A stretch of 64,000 nucleotides of DNA from positions 54,078 through 118,077 of the forward strand of contig JAJQIJ010000013.1 in NCBI GenBank assembly GCA_021199275.1, written 5' to 3'. This document shows, piece after piece, positions 63,901 to 64,000 of the stretch. The DNA is from Clostridiales bacterium. GTDB taxonomy: Bacteria; Bacillota; Clostridia; Oscillospirales; Acutalibacteraceae. A model generated the notes under the pieces. That model searched no databases and was not told the DNA's origin. It was given only the letters and a program-made list of their open reading frames with translations. How positions within the stretch are numbered: the first letter of the stretch is position 1; each line of letters opens with the position of its first letter. The translations under genes and the position numbers were made by a program.

Positions 63901-64000
63901 GTTTTGTATTTTCCGTCTGAATTCTTAGCCGCGCTTGCGACTGTATTTTCAGTGCCGTGGCTTGCAAGAGTTGACCACTTGAAGCTCGGCAGGCTAATGC
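60930..64000 (-). CDS. Giant tandem-repeat protein, C-terminal part (continues past the window)
   Basis: The frame is open from the right edge to a stop at 60930, giving about 1,020 residues. It is built of units of roughly 455-462 residues: F-K-W-S-T-L-A-S-H-G-T-E occurs near 62595 and again near 63981, and a degenerate form (Y-Q-L-A-S-H-G-T-V) near 61215. Each unit continues with A-D-K-G-E-T-L-I-A-V-L-R-Y-L and long amphipathic, Leu/Ile/Ala-rich, mostly helical segments with W-G-F-x-D or W-G-V-x-D turns. Cysteines are few. No sortase motif, anchor or dockerin is seen at its C-terminus. I do not recognise the family; an extracellular structural role is a guess. The ATG-like start at 63857 is internal. 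Confidence 0.8.
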   Translation of the reverse strand, partial: ISLPSFKWSTLASHGTENTVASAAKNSDGKYKTQQIKADKGETFVAVLRYLAQALIKNANAIKKLLLSIDAISENSTIKAVVTELMNELASSDKDSVVTGVVDLLNQEATQIYWTFADYISPSGSFTYPDGLTAEDALGAVSTADDLVEAIIALLGGMGVTDSSTLSGLVSGLLYTNDMVTTIATAIYGALEGTSFGVTPKELAAYLTDTSYGTAFTKAAKALKSASSWADVTSLSWGFADGSQSGFIKALAALCRPVNDLLAAFLAEGSYDITGLLGNVIALLSDDIDTAELEKALAAVSVDIAGSNGYESAIIPILEAFMCSDVKTYSEYVSDYNKAKDNLIIDILTPLLGFVDDVLESPFDTVLSVLPNVAYFIDNYGVSQAVDNLLAPITKSLLGAVETAGFDIDKILETALGSDLGTLITEALGVNIDFSLEIGNLSKCNIQDLVLPLLNSLLSDYGISLPSFKWSTLASHGTEKTVASAAKNSDGKYTTIQITADKGETLIAVLRYLAQTITSNANAIKQLLCSISAIAGNSTIVQIITSVFNQLGTAGKDQIVGAVFYFLLQEPTNAFFDYTGFTYSEYEFTYPTTVDSEFLAVIGPMVDSLISGLLTDMLNTSLNSLIADNLYKDSVISSIAVGLYGAIEGVNISDSLNLAELLAMTDIDFTTGNVAALLVNSDYGATYSYNAEIIKNAGSWANVDKDSLIWGVTDRTSFLNALCAVLRPVYGVLDVLLNDGSLGLFSLIYLPGTDGYTSTIVPLMEALGLYNIKTQYEYRKDIEQQYDAILLDILNPLLDKVEDILSAPIQTIADMLPNLSLFFANDGLLQLIDNLLIPISALLDSIKPIVNVNDLLVAAGLDIDSAINSLGLGVDFHFDIYDLSGTLECLIGADNIVALLNAVLGIIEINGQPLGLELMDIDWYQLASHGTVLATTSQAATYGSRICVDADADEVLIAVLRYLVNTINYKDNFNTISTLISGLIGDADESITDVVNSVLGVLTEGDTDDVISALCELLQTLA

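Noticed and set aside
63857..64000. Gene start of the giant protein at 63857
   Set aside because: The codon there is an internal TTG (Leu) within a repeat, and the frame stays open with the same repeat motif to the window edge.

Overview
The window looks like the chromosome of an anaerobic, Gram-positive Clostridia-type bacterium, most likely Oscillospiraceae/Ruminococcaceae or a close uncultured relative. This placement is inferred from gene content: a trp operon under a T-box, class B sortase, SipW/TasA-type export genes, an FprA flavodiiron protein, a radical-SAM anSME-type protein and hydrogenase maturation genes. Most is compact housekeeping DNA. I see no tRNA, rRNA, CRISPR, prophage or transposase gene.

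Layout. 1-4 kb: start of rpoC and all of rpoB (minus strand). 4.4-10.3 kb (plus): a solitary peptide-binding lipoprotein, then nagB, a membrane-anchored PepSY-like protein, metG and tatD. 10.5-12.8 kb (plus): two SipW-like signal peptidases and a class B sortase behind a strong promoter. 13.0-20.1 kb (minus): complete trpEGDCFBA behind a T-box leader. 20.1-25.5 kb (minus): anSME-like enzyme, fprA, a GPH sugar symporter, hypB and hypA. 25.8-33.9 kb: ilvE, ylmH, an asparaginase, purL and an archaeal-type phosphoglycerate mutase. 34.0-41.2 kb (minus): a third SipW-like peptidase followed by four TasA/camelysin-like exported proteins, three of them with long beta-helix-like C-termini, and a small secreted protein ending in a sortase-like SPPTG motif. 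41.4-45 kb: a membrane-tethered glycoside-hydrolase-like protein and a lipid kinase. 45.2-52.7 kb (minus): tyrA-aroB-aroA-aroC-pheA, a VTT membrane protein and galK. 52.9-60.4 kb: a GH28 protein, an FAD dehydrogenase, glmU, a small membrane protein with a structured leader, ogt, a cytidylate-kinase-like protein and a MarR gene with a decayed acetyltransferase. 60.9-64 kb: the C-terminal 1,000 residues of a giant protein built from ~455-residue tandem repeats.

How the parts connect. The aro/tyr/phe operon and the trp operon together carry chorismate to all three aromatic amino acids. The SipW-like peptidases, TasA-like proteins and SrtB suggest an extracellular fibre or matrix system split over two loci. 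Strikingly, many intergenic gaps hold copies of a ~100-150 bp structured repeat (family A) that mostly sits at the 3' end of genes, often supplying their stop codons. One copy has its central hairpin inverted relative to its flanks. A second, MITE-like family (B) occurs twice, once inside the trp leader. These repeats and the SipW cluster are the least ordinary content of the window.
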